Assembly: GCF_001742165.1 (NCBI RefSeq)
Contig: NZ_CP016444.1
Coordinates: forward strand, 930,001-994,000
Direction: 5' to 3'
DNA length: 64,000 nucleotides
From: Burkholderia stabilis
GTDB taxonomy: Bacteria > Pseudomonadota > Gammaproteobacteria > Burkholderiales > Burkholderiaceae
Program-made: the position numbers and the translations under genes
Shown here: one piece after another, positions 25,842 through 35,885 of the stretch
Layout of the letters: each line of letters opens with the position of its first letter
Position numbering within the stretch: position 1 is the first letter of the stretch
Notes under the pieces: model-generated
The model's input: only the letters and a program-made list of their open reading frames with translations
Database searches by the model: none
Told to the model about the DNA's origin: nothing

Positions 25842-26552
25842 GTGAACAAAGCGATTCGTATTCTCGTCGTCGACGACGACTCGCAAATTCGCAGCCTGTT
25901 GTGCGACTGCCTTGCAGACTTCGGCATGACGACTGCGCAAGCCGGCACCGGCGCGGAAATGCATCGCGCGCTCGGGGAGGGCGGTTTCGATCTCGTGGTG
26001 CTCGACCTGATGCTGCCGGACGACGACGGCCTCAATCTTTGCCGCGAGATTCGTGCGACTTCGGAGATTCCATTGATCATCCTGACCGCGCGCGGCGAGA
26101 TGACCGACCGGATCGTCGGGCTGGAACTGGGTGCCGACGACTATATCGTCAAGCCGTTCGAGCCGCGCGAACTGGTCGCGCGCATCCAGACGATCCTGCG
26201 CCGCGTGCGCGCGCAAACACAAGGTCGGACGAGGGCGCAGGAGGAAAGCCGCTTCGCCGGATGGCGGCTTCACCAGATCGGCCGCCACCTGATTGCTGCC
26301 GACAACACGGTCATTCCGTTGTCGAACGCGGAATTTCGCCTGCTCAACGCCTTCCTTGCCGCGCCGGGGCGTGTACTGAGCCGCGAATACCTGATGGATA
26401 CCGCGCGCGGGAAGTCGATCGACACGTTCGACCGCAGCATCGACGTGCAGATATCACGCTTGCGTCAGAAATTGCGCGAGGACATCAAGGAGCCGCGCCT
26501 GATTCGCACGATTCGCGGGGAAGGCTACATGCTGGATGTCGGTCATCGTTAG
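25842..26552 (+). CDS. OmpR/PhoB-family response regulator
   Basis: The receiver domain shows IRILVVDDDSQIR with the acidic pocket, phospho-acceptor Asp55 in VVLDLMLPDDDG, and IVKPFEPRELVARI. The C-terminal winged helix shows LSNAEFRLLNAFLAAPGRVL and LIRTIRGEGYMLD. I chose the GTG at 25842, preceded by GGAGAC, because homology begins there; an ATG at 25794 would add 16 residues. It is divergent from tonB. Its partner is probably the orphan histidine kinase at 16376-17368, which shares the same operator type. Confidence 0.9.
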   Translation: MNKAIRILVVDDDSQIRSLLCDCLADFGMTTAQAGTGAEMHRALGEGGFDLVVLDLMLPDDDGLNLCREIRATSEIPLIILTARGEMTDRIVGLELGADDYIVKPFEPRELVARIQTILRRVRAQTQGRTRAQEESRFAGWRLHQIGRHLIAADNTVIPLSNAEFRLLNAFLAAPGRVLSREYLMDTARGKSIDTFDRSIDVQISRLRQKLREDIKEPRLIRTIRGEGYMLDVGHR

Positions 26553-26707
26553 GGGCCGTGGCGGCTGAACGAACGATGGAATCGGGTTGCCGGTGCAGTC
26601 GGGTTCAATTCTGTTCATGGGCCGCCGTTACCATCGCAATGCGACTCAAAAGCGAGAGGCGCGCGTCCAGGCCGAGGCGACCTGGGCGAACAAGCTGACA
26701 ATACAAA

Positions 26708-29142
26708 TCAATGATCAGACGCACGTTGCGTCGGTGCATTAGGCACGAGGTGGATGCGCGTTTCGGTTGCGGCCTCAACGGCCGCTCGTGAATAAAGGAG
26801 CGGGAAATAGTGGCCGTTTAACCAGAGTGGCGCCAGATCGCGGTAGTGCGAGCTGTCTGGAACGCCAGATTCCCCGGGCAGATTGACGGCGAGAGAATTG
26901 TCCCAGTTGCCAACGTCCACGATGATACGGAACGACGGCCCGTTGATCTGCCTGAAGTCGCTCGGACGATACGTCGACTGATTCGGTGTGTATGGGCCTC
27001 CTCCCTTGCCGACGGGGCCAACGTCGATTTTCTTGCGCATATCGTCGTCGACAATGTCGCTGAATGGATGCTTGTCGACGTTCGTCTGCAGCTTTCCCCA
27101 TTGCCACTGGCGTGGATCCGGCCCCTGCAAGCGCACCATTTCGGCATGGGCATCGCGCAGGCTTTCAAGCAGCACGGCATCGCGTTTCGTATGCGCATGC
27201 TCGCCGAAGCGGGCCTCGGGATGTTCAAGCGAATCAAGCATGACTGCTGTATCGGGAGAACCGAAAGAGGACGCAGCCGCTTTGGGTAGGACGGCGTCCT
27301 TGAACGCCGCGCCGAGGTAGTGGCTGAGCCATACCTCCTCGAGCGCGGCTTGCGCGGATTCTGCGTCCAATCGTCCATCCCATCCCTTCAGCATCGCAAG
27401 GGCGGCGCGCGTATCCGGGTCCTGGCTGGATAGCGGCGCAATCAGTTTGACGAGACGGCGTGCCGGGATGGATTCAACGTCATTCTGAAGGCGCCCGGAA
27501 TCCTCGATCGACACCTTGGGTAGCTGACTCAGCACTTCTTCTATGCGCTGGTGACGCGAGCTATTGAACCATTCGAAGCTGAGCTTGCGCTTTGAGTAGG
27601 GATAACCGTATGGAAGGTTCATTTCATTTGACGTGCTGAAATATCCCTTCCGGGGATTGTAGGTGGACGGCAAGTCGTTGGGCGGCCAGAACCCGGCCCA
27701 CTCATATCGGCCGTCACCCGGAACGGGTAGCAGGCCGTCCCAATTGGGACGTTTCGGGGCCAACCCGCTTGCCACCCAGCCGATGTTGCCGCGGGTATCC
27801 GCATAAACCTGATTCACGGGAGGGGCGCCCCAGGTCGACAGCGCGCGCTTGAACTGATCAAAATTTCTTGCATGCAGATAGCGCAGGGAATCGAAGTAAG
27901 GTGAGGTGCCCGGTTCAAGCCACACTGTGCGCACGGCGAATGCGCGATGCTTCGCGGCTTCGGTATAGATCACGGGCCATGTCGCGTAAAGGCCAGATCG
28001 GCGATAACGGGCGCAGCGCCACGTACAGGGATCGTTTCCCGTACTACGCTCATGGGCTCCCACTTGCCCTTGTAGCGATACTGCTGCGGGTTCGCGGGAT
28101 TCAGATCGTAGACGTACAAGTCTTCCTGATCGATGTTGAAGATCGTGAGCCCGAATGCGATCGTGCCGTTATGCCCAATTGAAATGCCGGGCGCCGATGG
28201 CTCCCCGCCGCCGATGATGTCGAGAGTGGGCGTGCTGATCTGCTGGATATACCGCAGGCTGGGCGCGGCATACGCGCGATGAGGATCGTTGGCCATGATC
28301 GGACGGCCGGTTGCGGATTTTCCTCGTGCGATGACCCAGTTATTGCTGCCTTGCGTCGCTGTTTCAAGGTTGTCGTTGACCGCGACCGCCGTGCTCGACG
28401 TATCCATGCCATTGAGCGATTCGCGTGAGACATGCACGCCTTGTGTGGCGAGGGAGAAAACCTTGAGCACATCGTCAGGCAGGCACGGGTCAAGTCCATC
28501 GGGTACACGTGTTTGCCATGCCGGTTGAAGGCCGAACCGTACCGAATCGAAATGAATCGAGCTCTTGCATGCGACCTTCGCGCGCGCGACTTCACCATTC
28601 AGATGCAGCGTAAGTCCGTTGCTGCGAATCCGCACCACGTCGTCGACCGACCACTTCTCAGGCCAATAGTGAACTTTTCGAAACTCATAGGGCAGTTGAT
28701 CGGGATTTTTTACGAGCCAGTCGATGTAGCTGTTTATGCCGGCAACAAAGCGTGTGGCGACGAGCTTCGCGTCCGAGCCGTAATGCTGCCACTCGGCGTT
28801 CATGTCGCCCCGGTAAAGAAACAGGCGCGCTGCCTTGTCTTCTTCGATGTAGGCTGGACCCAATACCTCGGCAAGCTTACCCAGTCCGCGCCTACGCCAG
28901 AGATCGATCTGGAATAACCGGTCACGTGCCGTGTTGAAGCCTTGTACGTAAAAGCCATCGCTTTCCGAGGCAGCGAAAATATGTGGCACGCCCCAATGAT
29001 CAACCAGAATGTCTGCGGGCAGCGTCAGTCCCTCCAGCGCAATGACCTGAACCTGGGCTTCCTTGGCGTGCCCGATACTGCAGATCGAGCCAATCAACCA
29101 GGCCAGTCCCGAAAATTTCAGCAACTTGAGGAAGTTTTTCAC
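26708..29142 (-). pseudogene. Penicillin-acylase-family (Ntn hydrolase) gene with one frameshift
   Basis: Two adjoining frames together give one S45-family acylase of about 810 residues. The first (upstream) frame has DHWGVPHIFAASESDGFY and FQIDLWRRRGLGKLAEVLG. It also holds the autoprocessing site with N-terminal Ser in TQGSNNWVIARGKS. It ends LAFTRHGP-stop; the next frame resumes with VIYTEAAKHRAF. The break is at 27974-27976, where CCC should be CCCC (or CGG). A GTG at 29142 starts a good signal peptide (KNFLKLLKFSGLAWLIGS, ending SIGHA), so a periplasmic enzyme is expected; an ATG at 29298 is the alternative. Family members cleave penicillins, acyl-homoserine lactones or other amides. It is either a recent pseudogene or a sequencing error. 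Confidence 0.8.
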
Positions 29143-29303
29143 GCGTGACCGGATAGCGTGAATGCAACTCACCACGAGGGAACGAGGTTCCGTCAGGCTC
29201 CCGGATCGCCTCTCGCGCCAGCGCCGGCCGGGCGATTCAAGTCCCGTCGGCAGGCATCGCTGTTTTGATGTCGGTTTTGCGGACTTGTATATATTCATGC
29301 GAG

Positions 29304-29711
29304 TTATATTGTTATCAGGTTTCGGTAGTTAAAGCGATTCGCTTCTGTCTTCCGGATAATTGGCGCGTATTGCGCAACTTCGCGATGTAATCTAATTGAA
29401 ATAACTGTAAGCGTATCGCGGGCCGAGTGGGGCGCCAGCGTTTCATGGACACTCGTGAGCCGTTTGTCGCGTAGCGCTGCTCCAACTCTACAGATGATAG
29501 ATCGCAAGCGGGTTTCCACACTTCGACTAGCGGTGCCTGCCCCTTCAGTCTGGCGCACGACATCAGGTTTCTCGAACTTAGCCTTCCAGGCATACAGGCC
29601 GTGCGTCGCGATGCCCAATCGCTGCGCCACGTCTGGGACCGAGCAACCTCGCCCGGTTAGCTGCTCGACTGCCTCGATCCTGAACTCGTTCGTGTACCGC
29701 TTGCCGCTCAT
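29304..29711 (-). pseudogene. IS3-family transposase OrfA remnant
   Basis: The first 50 or so residues (KRYTNEFRIEAVEQLTGRGC, DVAQRLGIATHGLYAWKAKF) are a typical IS3-family OrfA helix-turn-helix. After KFEKPD the frame loses all similarity, no OrfB is present, and terminal repeats were not found. It is a dead fragment separating the acylase gene from the biosynthetic cluster. The bases from 29712 to 29932 are AT-rich and probably hold the cluster promoter. Confidence 0.7.
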
Positions 29712-29932
29712 TCAGGCCTCTCGGTTACCGTAAATTATGACCTTAAGATGTTTACAAAATGCTGGCCGGTGCAGCGCGAAAATACGTCGCCTATAAAAAT
29801 CGCTAGCTTGTTCTCTGTGAATCAATCTGAGAAATTCTCCCTGGAATCATATTTTTTTGCGCAAGCCTTTGTAACTTCCTGTTTGTTCATTCCGGATACT
29901 GATCCACTTAGGTCGAACTGGAGTAAGAGGAA

Positions 29933-31396
29933 ATGAAAGAGCGCGATTCACTGGATTTTCTGGAATGCCGTCAAGCTGGTATCGATATCGATGCCGGGCG
30001 ACGTCTGGTATTTCTATTTCCAGGAGGCGGCGTGCAGTATCCGGGCATGGGGCGTGAACTCTACTGCCACCATCCGGTTTTTCGCGAGGCGGTAGATGTT
30101 TGCCGCGAGTTACTGCGTAGCAATGGCGCGCATGATGTACTCCCCGCCTTTATCGCGCCGTCCGGCGACGAGTGGGTTACAGCGGCGATTCAGTCTCCGA
30201 GCCGTTCTGGTGTGTGTACCTTCGTATACCAGTACGCGATGGTGCGACTGCTCGCCAGTATTGGCGTCACGCCGGATGCGGTGATAGGCCACAGCCTGGG
30301 CGAATATGCGAGTGCGGTGACATCGGGAGCGCTGACGCTTAGCGACGCGCTGACGCTCATGCATGTCCGGGGTACGCTGCTTGAACAACTGCCCGAACCT
30401 GGCGCGATGCTGCTCATCGGCACATCCGCTGCCGCCTTGAGTCGCTTTCTTGACCAGGACACGGCCATCGTCGCTTTCAACGGGCCGCACTCGAATGGCG
30501 TCGCCGGGTCATGCGTCGCGATCGACGCATTGGCACAGCGCCTGAACGTTGAAGGCGTGTCTTACCGCCGTATTCGCTACGGTGCCGCGTCGCATTGTCA
30601 TCTGGTTGAACCGTTGCTGCCTGAGTTTGAAGCAGCGCTCGCCAAATGCTCGCTCCAGGCAACGCGGATTCCATGGATCTCTACGGTTACGGCGACTTGT
30701 CAACCTGCCGGCGCCATCGTCGATACGACTTACTGGCGCCGGCAGTTCAGGGAGCCGGTCCGTTTCGCCAGCACAGTCAGCGCCGTAGCCAGGGAGGGGG
30801 CCGTTTTGTTCGTCGAAATTGGCCCGCAAAACGGACTCGCGAATCTTGTCACCTCCAGCGTGCCGGAGGCGAAGATCGTCAGCTTCAGTCAGCATGCGAG
30901 GGACGCGCGTGATAACCGGGTCGTGGTCCAGGATGCGATCAAAACCTTGATCGCGCTGGGTGTGACTATCAAGCAGGGCGCGGTGGATCTGGAGACAGCG
31001 GCGCCGCTCGATCATGACGCGCCAGATCACCCAGCCATCGCTTCGACGGCCGCGCGGAAGGAAAGCCATACCGAGTTCATTATTCGCGGCGTGTGGCAGG
31101 AGATGTTCGACCGGGACCGGATTGATCACGTCGATAATTTCTTTGATCTGGGCGGTCATTCATTGCTGGCGGTCCGGATGCACTCCGAGTTGCAGCTGCA
31201 TTTTCAATTCGAGTTCCCGCTAGGTTTCCATTTCGATCATCCAACGATATCAAGTCTCGCCCAAGCGATCGTGACCGCGGGGTGGGCAGCCGACGTTGAC
31301 ATTGAATCCATAGCGGCAACGTTACGCGAAGTCAGTGAGATGTCGGACGAGGAGCTGGGATGTGTCATCGCCGGAGAGGCGATGGCGTATGGCTGA
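29933..31396 (+). CDS. Stand-alone acyltransferase-carrier didomain (PKS-type AT plus T domain)
   Basis: The 487-residue protein starts at 29933 after AGAGGA. Residues about 23-330 form a PKS AT domain: RLVFLFPGGGVQYPGMG, the active Ser121 in VIGHSLGEYASAV, and FVEIGPQNGLANLV. The specificity region reads YGAASHCH, not the malonyl HAFH signature, so the extender or starter acid is unclear. Residues about 375-450 form a carrier domain (VDNFFDLGGHSLLAV), with pantetheine Ser in GGHSL. The C-terminal SEMSDEEL resembles a subunit docking tail. With no ketosynthase in the cluster it probably supplies an acyl starter to the NRPS condensation domain. Confidence 0.88.
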   Translation: MKERDSLDFLECRQAGIDIDAGRRLVFLFPGGGVQYPGMGRELYCHHPVFREAVDVCRELLRSNGAHDVLPAFIAPSGDEWVTAAIQSPSRSGVCTFVYQYAMVRLLASIGVTPDAVIGHSLGEYASAVTSGALTLSDALTLMHVRGTLLEQLPEPGAMLLIGTSAAALSRFLDQDTAIVAFNGPHSNGVAGSCVAIDALAQRLNVEGVSYRRIRYGAASHCHLVEPLLPEFEAALAKCSLQATRIPWISTVTATCQPAGAIVDTTYWRRQFREPVRFASTVSAVAREGAVLFVEIGPQNGLANLVTSSVPEAKIVSFSQHARDARDNRVVVQDAIKTLIALGVTIKQGAVDLETAAPLDHDAPDHPAIASTAARKESHTEFIIRGVWQEMFDRDRIDHVDNFFDLGGHSLLAVRMHSELQLHFQFEFPLGFHFDHPTISSLAQAIVTAGWAADVDIESIAATLREVSEMSDEELGCVIAGEAMAYG

Positions 31397-31470
31397 GCCG
31401 GGGCCAGGGTTTGGGGCGTTGGATAGCGGGTAGGTGAAAGCTTTGAAAAATTCAATTCGGATGACGAATC

Positions 31471-31692
31471 ATGACATCAATATTTGAGAGCGATGGGCAG
31501 AGATTTGACGTAGTTGTCAACGAGGAAAAGCAGTACTCCATTTGGCCGGAACGTTGGGATGTGCCCATCGGCTGGCGAACGACCGGGGTAAGCGGGCAGA
31601 GGGCGGACTGCTTGCGCCATATCGAATCGGTCTGGATCGATCTGCGTCCGGCTTCATTGATTCGAAAGATGGATGGGCACGCCACGTTGTAG
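31471..31692 (+). CDS. MbtH-family NRPS helper protein
   Basis: The 73-residue protein has the MbtH signature: NEEKQYSIWP, then VPIGWR, then CLRHIESVWIDLRPASL. MbtH proteins bind adenylation domains and are needed for their folding or activity. It sits between the AT-T gene and the NRPS gene, as usual for a dependent A domain. The ribosome-binding site is weak. Confidence 0.93.
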   Translation: MTSIFESDGQRFDVVVNEEKQYSIWPERWDVPIGWRTTGVSGQRADCLRHIESVWIDLRPASLIRKMDGHATL

Positions 31693-31739
31693 GCCGCGTC
31701 CGAAAATAAAAACTATCTTGGCTACTCGGAGTATTCAGC

Positions 31740-34700
31740 ATGGCTACAGAATTTCTTTCGAAAGAGAGACAGCAACTGGCACGGAATCTCCTCGAAAGGC
31801 GGGGGCTCGCGGCAGGACGTTATCAGGCTATTTCGCGCCGCACCGACGACGGTCCTGCGCCTTTGTCCTTCGCGCAACTTCGGCTCTGGTATCACGAACA
31901 GCTCCATCCGGGAAGCGCGCTTTACAACACGCCGATCGCCGTTGAATTTCAAGGCAAGCTCGATACCCGGGCGTTGGAGCGCGCCATTGAACACGTCATC
32001 GAACGGCATGAGATTCTGCGCACGGTATTTCGCATGGTCGACGGCGAGCCTCGTCAAGTGGTCCAGGCACCGCGAGGTGTGCAGCTACCCATCGAGGATC
32101 TGACGTCATTCCCGGTTGAAGATCGAGAGCGGATTGCCACGATCTCGGCGGAGCGTGCGGTCAGGGAACCTATCAACCTGTCGGACGGCCCAGTCTTCCA
32201 CGCGCGCCTCATCAGGCTGGACGAGCAACGATGGTGGCTGTTGGTGCTCAACCACCACATGGTGTTCGACGGCTGGTCGCGCACGGTACTGGTCAAGGAG
32301 TTGGCCGCCTGGTACGCGACCATCCTGGGTCAGGGGGCGCCGCTGCCTCCGCTATCGATCCAATATGGCGATTTCGCCAGCTGGCAGCGCTCGAAAGAAG
32401 TGGAGGCCAAGCTCGACGAACAACTGACATGGTGGAAGCGGACCCTTGAGGGCGCGCCGACCTTTCTGTCGTTGCCGACCGATCGTCCGCGTCCGCCGGT
32501 CCAAAGTTTTCGCGGCAATACCACGGTATTCACCATCGACGCGGCAACCCACGCGCAAATCGGCGCCTTTGCTCGCGAAACCGGTGTGTCGACCTTCGTG
32601 GTGCTGGCTGCCGCCCTGAAGCTGCTGCTGTACCGTCTGACCGGCCAGGCAGATCTGATCGTCAGTACGGGGATTGCGACGCGCCAGCAAAAGCAGATCG
32701 AGGATTTGATCGGATGCTTCATCAACGTGCTGTTGCTGCGCACGAATTTTTCCGATTCACCCAGCTGCGTCGATCTCGTGCGTCGGGTGAGCGACACGAC
32801 GATGAATGCGTTCGCCCACCAGGACCTGCCGTTCGATCGGCTCGTCACGGCGCTCGCACCAGAACGTGATCTGAGCTACAACCCGCTGGCCCAGGTGATG
32901 ATCGTCCATCACAACGAGGATAGGGACGAGGGCGAATTTCCCGGCTTGCGGATGCAACGCATCATGCCGGAGAAGTTGATCGCGCAATATGATCTGCTTC
33001 TGCACCTGCGTCCGATCGATGAAGAACTCTTTGGCATGCTTGAGTACAACGTCGATCTCTTCGACGAGCGCACCGTCCAGCGGATGTGCGAACAATATGT
33101 TCACGTATTGGGCGAAATCATCGCAAATCCGCATGTGTCGATCGAAGACGTCACCGTGTTGCCGCAGCATCAGGTTGAAGCGATTCTCGCGTTGAATGAG
33201 GCCCCGGCTCAGTTCCCGCACGATCGCTGCATTCACGGTCTCATCGAGGCGCGCGCGGGTGAGCAACCGGACGCGCCGGCGATAGAGACGGCCGGCACGG
33301 TGATCTCGTATGGAGACCTGAATCGGGACGCCAACAAGTTGGCGCGCCATATGCGCCGGCTCGGTGTGCGCAGAGGCGACGTGGTGGGTGTCAGTCTCGA
33401 ACGGACTCCCGAGATGGCGATCGCTTTGCTGGCCATCGTGAAGTGCGGCGCGGCCTATGTGCCGATTGATCCGAATTACCCGCTCGAGCGGGTGCGCTAT
33501 ATCGTGTCCGACTCGAAAACAAGGTTGGTCGTGACGCAAAGCGGCTTCCTCGAAAAGTTGGGCGATCAGATCGATGGCGTGACGCTATTGAGCCTGGATC
33601 ACGAGACGGACAGGATCGCAGACTATCCGGACGAGAATCTCGACCTCGAAGTCTCGTCCGACGATCTGCTCTATCTCATCTACACGTCTGGCTCCACCGG
33701 TGCGCCAAAGGGCGTGATGCTCGACCATCGCGGCCGGGTCAACAACTTCCACGATTTCAATACGCGCTTCCAGGTCGGCCCGGGCGATCGTGTGCTGGCC
33801 GTGTCGTCACCCAGCTTCGATATGTGTGCGTACGACGTCTTCGGTACGCTGATGGCGGGCGGAACGATCGTGATGCCTTCGGGTGGCGCGCTGCCGCAAC
33901 CGGACGAGTGGGGGGCATTGATCCGCAGCCACGGCGTCACGATATGGCATTCGGCTCCCGCATTGCTTGGCGCGCTGCTGGAGCGTTTCGAGCGCGGGGC
34001 TATTGATGCCGCTCCCAGGTTGCGTCTCGCGCTCCTCGGCGGCGACTGGATTCCGCTCACCGTGCCCGATGATCTGCGCCGATATGCCGGCCCGGACGTG
34101 GTCGTGGTGAGCCTGGGGGGGCGCAACGGAAGTCTCCATGGATTCCACGATTCATGTCGTCGGTGAACGCGATCCGAACTGGAGCAGCATCCCGTATGGC
34201 GTGGCGATGGCGAATCAAACGGCCTATGTGCTCGATGACAGGATGCGTGTTGCCCCGATCGGCGTGGCTGGCGACCTGTATCTCGGCGGTGTCGGTGTCG
34301 GCTGGGGCTACTTTCATCGGGCGGAACTGAGTGCGACCCGATTCGTCCCGAACCGGTATTCGCGCGTTCCGGGTGAACGCATCTACCGCACCGGCGATAT
34401 TGCGCGCTGGACCAACGCAGGCACGCTGGAACTGTTGGGCCGCGCCGACTTCCAGGTCAAGATCAACGGTGTGCGCATGGAGCTTGGCGAGATCGATGCC
34501 GCGCTCGTTGCGCTGGACGGCGTAAAGGCTTGTGTCACGTCATTGCACCGTCCGACAGATGCCCCGCCCCGGTTGGTGAGCTATATCGTGACGGAAGGCG
34601 AGGGCTTCGACTGGGAGCGCGCACGCAATGCATTGTTCGAGCGCTTGCCCTCGTACATGGTGCCTCGGCACCACGTGTTGCTCGAGCGGCTACCGTTGTC

Positions 34701-35723
34701 CCCCAATGGCAAGGTATTGCGCACCGCATTGCCGCCCCCGCGATCGATACGTCGGCCGAAGTCGCGCTGACCGGCCCTCGAACGGTGATGGAGCGCACGC
34801 TGCATACGCTATGGGCATCGGCCCTCGGGCACGAGGAGTTCGGCATCGATCACGACTTCTTCGACCTGGGCGGCACGTCCTTGCAAGCGGCCCTGATCGT
34901 CAACCGGCTGCCCCGCCGTCTTTCCCTGGTTGAGTTCATGCGCCATAGCACGGTGCGCACGCAGGCCGCGGTGCTGTCGAATGACGATCGTCCCGCGGAG
35001 TCGCGGATATTCCGTTTCCCGGCCAACGGCGTCTCGCGTTTGACCCTGCTATGCGTGCCGTATGCCGGTGGCAGTGCAATCGTGTTCCGGGGGCTGGCGC
35101 GCGCGTTGCCGAGCGGTGTTGCGACGGCGGTCGTGACGATGCCGCCTCCGGCAGATTGCGAGAACCCGGCCGTCACGCTGGAGGCCATTGCTGGGCAATG
35201 TCTTGATGAATTGTCCACGCAAGAGTTGAGCAACATCGCCTTGTATGGCCATTGCGCCGGCACGGCGCTCGCGGCCGAACTTGCTCGTCAGCTGGAAAGG
35301 CGTGGACACAAGGTTCGTGGTCTGTTTCTGGCCGCGGCCATGCCGCCGGGGATTCCGTCACCGTTCACCCAGCCGCGCGAAACCGAAGAAGAGATCGTTG
35401 AATTCGTCGCGGCCCTGGGCGGGACCGAGGAAAGCAGCAACGTCGACGACTGGAAAGTCATGGTGCGTGAGTTCCAGCGCGACAGCCGCCTGGTTCGCGA
35501 GCATTTCAAGCGCATCCTGGCGCAACCTCGCGAGCCTTTGGCGGCGCCTCTGACCGTCCTGATGGGCGACAACGATCCGTTGACGGAAGGGCACCAGGAT
35601 CACGAGCAAGTCTGGCAAAGGGTATCGGGCCGCATCGCAATCCACACTGTCGAGGGCGGGCATTACTTCGTCAGTACGGCATCGGGACGAGTGGCGGACA
35701 TTGTGGCTGGAAGCCTCGAATAA
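31740..35723 (+). CDS. NRPS module C-A-T-TE with Cys thioesterase; two frameshifts as sequenced
   Basis: Read through two breaks it gives one protein of about 1,327 residues. C domain: PAPLSFAQLRLWY and HHMVFDG (172-178). A domain: YTSGSTGAPKG, core GATE motif at the first break, YRTGDIARW, then Lys in NGKVLRT. T domain: DHDFFDLGGTSLQAA. TE domain: CVPYAGGS, nucleophile Cys in YGHCAG (TGC at 35253), Asp in GDNDPL, His in GGHYF. Break 1 is a run of seven G at 34115-34121 where six keep the frame. Break 2 is five C at 34735-34739 where six are needed. Hand alignment of the A pocket gives D-M-Y-H-L-G-L-M-D-K, close to Ser codes. A Cys nucleophile is known in TEs that close beta-lactone (obafluorin) or beta-lactam (sulfazecin) rings. 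Confidence 0.85.
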
Positions 35724-35853
35724 AGCCGCCGTGATCATGGGATTGAAGTGGTGAGTCGATTTGAAGGGATGGCGCCGATCGCGGGCGCCATCGTTGATCC
35801 ACGGCGGGCGAGTGTTCAGGCTCGCCCTGGATCTGCCAACTGACATTCTTCTT

Positions 35854-35877
35854 AAGGAGGGCGCCGGCAAGCCGGCG
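35854..35877 (+). promoter_or_regulatory. Ribosome-binding site followed by a hairpin before the SHMT-like gene
   Basis: AAGGAGG (35854-35860) is 25 bases before the ATG at 35886, too far for normal use. In between, CGCCGG-CAAG-CCGGCG can form a tight hairpin that would bring the site to a usable distance. A short out-of-frame ATG occurs at 35881. Either hairpin-bridged initiation or translational control is possible. Confidence 0.4.
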
Positions 35878-35885
35878 TCAATGCT

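Noticed and set aside
12071..26552. Calling the locus a true microcystin-degradation cluster
   Set aside because: MlrA, the ring-opening protease, is missing and M81/S12 families are broad; only the resemblance is reported.
29712..29932. Possible lux box upstream of the NRPS cluster
   Set aside because: No CTG-N10-CAG-like palindrome could be found in the leader, so control by the LuxR-type protein at this site is not claimed.
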